From the NCBI GenBank assembly GCA_040220895.1, contig JAVJVY010000022.1, positions 108,080 to 172,079 on the forward strand: DNA of 64,000 nt. The letters are read 5' to 3'. Below the pieces are notes generated by a model. That model was not told where the DNA came from, did no database searches, and was given only the letters and a program-made list of their open reading frames with translations. Positions 60,230 through 64,000 of the stretch are shown one piece after another. The translations under genes were made by a program, and so were the position numbers. Each line of letters opens with the position of its first letter. The first letter of the stretch is position 1. This DNA is from UBA11591 sp040220895. GTDB lineage: Bacteria; Bacteroidota; Bacteroidia; Flavobacteriales_E; Vicingaceae.

Positions 60230-62185
60230 TTACTTTATTAAAGAGAGGTTTTCCTTGTAAACTTTGACAGGATATCTTTCTCTGAGATCTTTGACCCAAG
60301 ACTCCTCCAATTGACTTTGGTAGGCAGAAGTCATGATTCCCCTGATCTCGTTGAGCTCTTTGGGTTGTGGAGGCAATACTTTCAACACTTCAACCAAATA
60401 AAACCTACCATCCTTTTCAATTATATCTGAAATTCCTTCTTCCCATTCAACAGCATCGACCATGTTGTTATCTCCCTTAACGAACTTGTCACTTTCAATC
60501 TCTAAATTCAATTGAGAAGATTCATTATTGGCTTTTAAGATATCACTATTGGTGTAAGACTTTTTCTTTCGCGCTTTGACCATTTTACGTACACTTTTCG
60601 CCCTGGCTTCATCTACACAACTGAAAACGCTTGCCTGCAACCTTTCCGGCCACATATGCTCTGTTTTGTGTTCTTGGTAGAATTTTGCCAAACCGGCTGA
60701 ATCCTTCACCGCTTTTGACCATACAAGGTCATCGGTAAGGTCGAACAAAAGTATTCCATCGTGGTACTCATGCATCAACAATCTGAATTCAGGATACTTC
60801 GACATTAACCTGACGTCTTCATACTTTGTACATACTTCTTCCACGTATTGATCATAAACAAAATTGACATAGGCCGTATATCCCATTTGCCTGCCGTTTG
60901 GCTGGTGATTTGCAATGTAAGTGGCAAAATCTTGCTGTGTGATGGTTGTATCGCCTAAAGAAAACATGGTCTTGTTCAATTTACCGGCCTTATCCACCGT
61001 CCATTTTTGTTCAAAAAGAGTAGTATCGAGCACACTGTAAAAATCTTTTCGTCGCTGTAGATTCTCCTTAAATCCATATTCTTCTTTTACCCTTTTAATA
61101 AAAGCTGTTTTGCTGAGTCTCGACCTACCATCTCTGGCAATGCGTTGTTTCAGTTCACCGGCCACTTGGTCAAAACTTCCAACTTTTTTCAGCTTCAGCC
61201 GTTTGATAATATGAAAACCGTATTCGGTCATAACCGGTTTTGAAAAATCGCCATCATTTTCCAGAGAAAAAGCAGCGTCTTCAAATTCCAGTACCATTTT
61301 TCCGGCAGAAAAAGCTGGAAGTCTGCCGCCCCTTTTTGCAGAAGCCTGGTCATCTGAAAATTGACCAGCCATAAGTTCAAAATTTTCACCGGCTTTCAAC
61401 TTATCATAGATCTCATCAATTTTCATCCTTGACGACTCTATTTCGGCTTCGTTGGCATCTTTTGGCACCCTTGTCATGATGTGAGCAACAGTGATCTCAC
61501 CTCTGTTTTCGCGCTTGTCCTCCAATTTTACAAGGTGGTAACCAAATTGTGTTCTGACAGGATTTGACACTTGCCCGATCTCAAGATTGTAAGCGGCATT
61601 TTCAAAAGGGTAGACCATATAAAGGGCAGAAAAATAGCCTAGATTTCCGCTGTTTTCTCTGGCCGACGGATCATCGGACAAATCTTTGGCCAGCCTTCCA
61701 AAATCTTCACCCTTATCCACGCGTTTTTTAATAGCTAAAAGCCGCTTATAAGCCTTTAAGGTATCTGAAGGGCTGGAACCCGGTGATACAGATACCATGA
61801 TGTGGCTCGCTTTGACTTCATACTTCAGTCGCTCATACGCTTCTTTGACCAATTCTTCGGTTACAGTGTTGTCTGAAAGATAAGGCTCGGCCAATTGGTT
61901 TCTGTACCCACCTAGCTCGGTTTTAAACGAAGCAAGTGTGTCTAGACCGCGATCCTGAGCATCTTTTACTTTTAATCGAAATTTAATATACAATTCAAGG
62001 TATTCTTCCAGCGACTGTTTATTCGTTTCTTGATTATTCTTCCGATATACCGCTTCAAACTCGGAAACACGGACATCAACGCCTGCCACAGTTAGAAGCA
62101 CTGGATCGCTCTTTTCCTGAGAATATATAGTGGAAGTTGCGAGCAATAAAAGGCCCAGGCAATGGTATTTAAAAGATCTAATCAT
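60230..62185 (-). CDS. Double-parvulin peptidyl-prolyl isomerase
   Basis: A 651-residue periplasmic protein with a signal peptide (CLGLLLLATSTIYSQ), a SurA-like N-terminal part, and two complete parvulin domains: first near 125-225 (VKASHIMVSVSPG, GNLGYFSALYMVYPFENAAY, FGYHLVKLED), second near 230-330 (ITVAHIMTRVPK, GGRLPAFSAGKMVLEFEDAAF, YGFHIIKRL). The C-terminal 300 residues are helical (YVEEVCTKYEDVRLMSKYPEF). The start is the ATG ending at 62185; a TTG two codons upstream is less likely. It follows guaB by 18 bases and leads three chaperone genes, together probably an outer-membrane protein biogenesis module. Confidence 0.9.
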   Translation of the reverse strand: MIRSFKYHCLGLLLLATSTIYSQEKSDPVLLTVAGVDVRVSEFEAVYRKNNQETNKQSLEEYLELYIKFRLKVKDAQDRGLDTLASFKTELGGYRNQLAEPYLSDNTVTEELVKEAYERLKYEVKASHIMVSVSPGSSPSDTLKAYKRLLAIKKRVDKGEDFGRLAKDLSDDPSARENSGNLGYFSALYMVYPFENAAYNLEIGQVSNPVRTQFGYHLVKLEDKRENRGEITVAHIMTRVPKDANEAEIESSRMKIDEIYDKLKAGENFELMAGQFSDDQASAKRGGRLPAFSAGKMVLEFEDAAFSLENDGDFSKPVMTEYGFHIIKRLKLKKVGSFDQVAGELKQRIARDGRSRLSKTAFIKRVKEEYGFKENLQRRKDFYSVLDTTLFEQKWTVDKAGKLNKTMFSLGDTTITQQDFATYIANHQPNGRQMGYTAYVNFVYDQYVEEVCTKYEDVRLMSKYPEFRLLMHEYHDGILLFDLTDDLVWSKAVKDSAGLAKFYQEHKTEHMWPERLQASVFSCVDEARAKSVRKMVKARKKKSYTNSDILKANNESSQLNLEIESDKFVKGDNNMVDAVEWEEGISDIIEKDGRFYLVEVLKVLPPQPKELNEIRGIMTSAYQSQLEESWVKDLRERYPVKVYKENLSLIK

Positions 62186-62203
62186 AGCCAATTGAAATTT
62201 GAA

Positions 62204-63673
62204 TTATCTACTGTAGTTTGGGGCTTCGCGAGTAATACTCACATCATGTGGATGACTCTCTGATATACCCGAACTGGTGATTTGAATGAATTTCGATTTT
62301 TTTAATGCTTCAATGTTTTTCGCGCCACAGTAACCCATACCGGCCTTGAGTCCTCCGATCATTTGATAAATGACTTCGGATAACTGGCCTTTGTAAGGAA
62401 CTCTGCCCGAGATGCCTTCGGGAACCAATTTACTCACTTCATCCTCCATGTCCTGAAAATAGCGATCCTTGCTCCCTTTCTGCATGGCCTCGATGGATCC
62501 CATTCCACGATAGGATTTGAACTTCCGGCCCTCGTAAATAATGGTTTCTCCGGGTGATTCTTCCACTCCTGCAAAAAGCGATCCCAACATAACAGAGTCG
62601 GCACCAGCCGCCAATGCTTTGACAATGTCTCCGGTAAACCTTATACCTCCGTCAGCAATTACAGGTACACCCGTACCCTCAATGGCCCGTGCACACATCA
62701 AAACTGCGGTTAATTGAGGAACGCCTACACCGGCAATGACCCGAGTGGTGCAAATTGAACCCGGACCAATTCCTACCTTTACCCCATCAGCACCTGCTTC
62801 AACAAGTGCCTTTGCGGCGGCCCCTGTCGCAATGTTTCCTACGACTATGTCAATGTCTTTAAACAATTTGCGAACCTCTTTCAAAGTCTTGATGACCCGG
62901 GATGTATGTCCGTGGGCAGTGTCGATAACCACGGCATCGGCACCTGCATCTTTCAACATAGAAATTCGATCACCGGCGTCTTCTGTAATACCTACAGCCG
63001 CTGCAACTCGAAGCCTGCCAAATTCATCTTTACACGCATTTGGTTTTGTTTTGAGCTTGATAATGTCTTTATACGTGATCAGTCCGATCAATTTGTTCTT
63101 GGAATCGACCACCGGAAGTTTCTCGATCTTGTGCTTTTGCAGGATATCTTCTGCTTTTTGTAGACTTGTTCCGGCCTTAGTGGTGATGATGTTTTCAATG
63201 GTCATCACGTCTTTTACAGCTTTACGGTGATTTTTTTCAAATCGCAGATCCCGATTCGTGATTATGCCAACCAGAATATTGTTTTTATCAACTACCGGTA
63301 TTCCACCAATACTATATTCCTTCATTATGCTCAGGGCATCTCCTACCGTGGCGGTGACAGACAGTGTGATAGGATCTTGGATCATTCCGCTCTCAGAGCG
63401 TTTCACTTTTTTAACCTGACCAGCTTGATCTTCTATACTCATGTTCTTGTGAAGAACACCGATGCCACCATCTTGAGCTATTGCAATGGCAAGTGCCGAT
63501 TCAGTCACGGTATCCATGGCCGCAGAAACAATGGGAGTGTTAAGAACAATGTTTCTCGAGAACTTGCTCGAGATATTTACCTCTCTTGGAATGACCTCTG
63601 AATAATCAGGAACGAGCAGTACGTCGTCGTAGGTCAATCCGGGGTCCATGAATTTGTCTTTTAGAGCACTCAT
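62204..63673 (-). CDS. guaB: IMP dehydrogenase GuaB
   Basis: GuaB oxidises IMP to XMP with NAD, the rate-limiting step of guanine nucleotide synthesis. The 489-residue protein has the TIM-barrel active site: Cys in VGIGPGSICTTRVIAG, the flap GRKFKSYRGMGSIEAM, and YKGQLSEVIYQMIGGLK near the end. Two CBS domains sit near residues 95-205 (ITLSVTATVGDALSIM, MTIENIITTKAGTSLQKAE). I start at the ATG ending at 63673, because a longer reading to 63757 would run through a perfect -7 box at 63693-63700. It heads the unit leading to the chaperones and moxR. Confidence 0.96.
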   Translation of the reverse strand: MSALKDKFMDPGLTYDDVLLVPDYSEVIPREVNISSKFSRNIVLNTPIVSAAMDTVTESALAIAIAQDGGIGVLHKNMSIEDQAGQVKKVKRSESGMIQDPITLSVTATVGDALSIMKEYSIGGIPVVDKNNILVGIITNRDLRFEKNHRKAVKDVMTIENIITTKAGTSLQKAEDILQKHKIEKLPVVDSKNKLIGLITYKDIIKLKTKPNACKDEFGRLRVAAAVGITEDAGDRISMLKDAGADAVVIDTAHGHTSRVIKTLKEVRKLFKDIDIVVGNIATGAAAKALVEAGADGVKVGIGPGSICTTRVIAGVGVPQLTAVLMCARAIEGTGVPVIADGGIRFTGDIVKALAAGADSVMLGSLFAGVEESPGETIIYEGRKFKSYRGMGSIEAMQKGSKDRYFQDMEDEVSKLVPEGISGRVPYKGQLSEVIYQMIGGLKAGMGYCGAKNIEALKKSKFIQITSSGISESHPHDVSITREAPNYSR

Positions 63674-63692
63674 TCCTGCTAAAAAATTTCGA

Positions 63693-63700
63693 CAAAAATA
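63693..63700 (-). promoter_or_regulatory. guaB: -7 box for guaB
   Basis: TATTTTTG on the minus strand (perfect TAnnTTTG), 19 bases before the guaB ATG. A -33 TTG is not obvious. It sets the start of guaB and probably drives the whole guaB-chaperone-moxR unit. Confidence 0.5.
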
Positions 63701-63862
63701 GCAATAATTGGTGGATAGCTGGAACTGTGCATTGTCCATTATAGCTGGAATTTGCACATATGGGGGATATACCCGTTAAAGACGGCATATTGAGTTGCTT
63801 CCATTTCTATTTCAGAAGCGGAAATATCATTTTACAACGCCCCATCACCTGAGCCAAAGAAT

Positions 63863-63900
63863 AAAAAAAGGCACCCTTAAGGGATGCCTTTTCTTTTTTC
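63863..63900. terminator. Bidirectional intrinsic terminator
   Basis: The stem AAAAGGCA plus CCC (63866-63876) pairs with GGG plus TGCCTTTT (63881-63892) around a TTAA loop, with one bulged A (63884). A-rich sequence precedes it and TTTTCTTTTTT follows. Reading leftward it ends the partial T9SS gene, whose stop is at 63912-63914. Confidence 0.85.
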
Positions 63901-63911
63901 ATTTAACTTGT

Positions 63912-64000
63912 TTACGGTCCGGTTGGCCTGGTAAGGGCTACCGATCCTCGTTTTTCGTATTCCTGGCCTTCGGCAGAGGTGTAGCGCACAATGTACACAT
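63912..64000 (-). CDS. C-terminal end of a T9SS type B cargo protein, cut by window edge
   Basis: Only 28 residues are visible, ending at TAA 63912-63914: VYIVRYTSAEGQEYEKRGSV followed by ALTRPTGP. The pattern V-Y-x-V-R-Y-T-x-x-G-x-x-Y-E-K-R-G-S-V-A/T-L-x-R is the end of the gliding-motility/type B T9SS sorting domain, where the K-R-G-S/T-V-T-L segment is conserved. The body is outside the window, so nothing can be said of its function. The terminator at 63863-63900 follows the stop. Confidence 0.75.
   Translation of the reverse strand, partial: VYIVRYTSAEGQEYEKRGSVALTRPTGP

Noticed and set aside
63674..63757. N-terminal extension of GuaB by 28 residues to a TTG at 63757.
   Set aside because: It crosses a perfect -7 box, adds Cys-rich residues not seen in the family, and the ATG at 63673 gives the normal length.
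1..64000. CRISPR arrays, tRNA/rRNA genes, insertion sequences, prophage genes, attachment sites.
   Set aside because: No regularly spaced repeats, cloverleaf structures, transposase motifs or integrase genes were seen on either strand.

Overview
This 64 kb window reads as chromosomal backbone of a member of the Bacteroidota (Cytophagales, Saprospirales or environmental Flavobacteriales-like; I cannot place it more finely from sequence alone). The evidence is the set of lineage-typical proteins (DUF5606, DUF6438, PorP/SprF, PD40/TPR proteins, type IX secretion sorting domains of types A and B, a TonB receptor with a carboxypeptidase-regulatory-like domain, UMF1 transporter, MnmD) and repeated matches to the Bacteroidota promoter TTG-N17-23-TAnnTTTG. 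GC content looks moderate (low 40s percent by eye) and uniform. I count 47 protein genes, 45 complete and 2 cut by the window ends. I see no tRNA, rRNA, CRISPR, insertion sequence, prophage or integron. No gene-free stretch exceeds 300 bases; the longest is 238 bases at 63674-63911.

Layout. 1-7.8 kb: a cut TPR protein, ftsE with a GT2 glycosyltransferase, a GT4 glycosyltransferase, murB and a membrane bactofilin-like protein. 7.8-14 kb: M3 oligopeptidase, DUF5606 protein, small secreted proteins, a T9SS-exported subtilisin and an HsdR_N-like protein. 14-21.4 kb: holA, an OmpA-domain protein with a CAP-domain partner, UMF1 transporter and L-2-hydroxyglutarate oxidase. 21.4-33.2 kb: an unknown protein, purB, EI24 membrane protein, DUF6438 lipoprotein, yidC, pyrG, TonB receptor and aconitase. 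33.3-41.3 kb: rpsF-rpsR-rplI, dnaX, M16 protease, NADP isocitrate dehydrogenase and an unknown protein. 41.4-52.7 kb: two T9SS cargo proteins, then an SprB/SprF-like unit (giant PKD protein, PD40 protein, PorP/SprF). 52.8-64 kb: mnmD, a lipoprotein, an acyl-CoA reductase, a secreted unknown, moxR, three parvulin-type chaperones, guaB and the tail of another T9SS type B protein.

How the genes work together. Three themes dominate: central metabolism (purB, pyrG, guaB for nucleotides; aconitase and isocitrate dehydrogenase for the TCA cycle; lhgO for repair of 2-hydroxyglutarate), the replication clamp loader (holA delta and dnaX tau), and building the envelope (murB, yidC, OmpA/CAP pair, parvulin chaperones, T9SS cargo and outer-membrane partners). 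Five substrates carry recognisable T9SS C-terminal domains.

I did not find a convincing new multi-gene system. The observations I would follow first are an A9 run in dnaX with stop codons close behind it in both alternative frames, G8 tracts in a T9SS cargo gene and the neighbouring porP/sprF gene, an intrinsic terminator embedded in the 3' end of an opposing gene, the fact that all eight convergent gene pairs abut or overlap, and a CAP/OmpA-like fusion protein ending in CxxCH. Several TTG-started extensions were trimmed because the TTG lies in a promoter -7 box.
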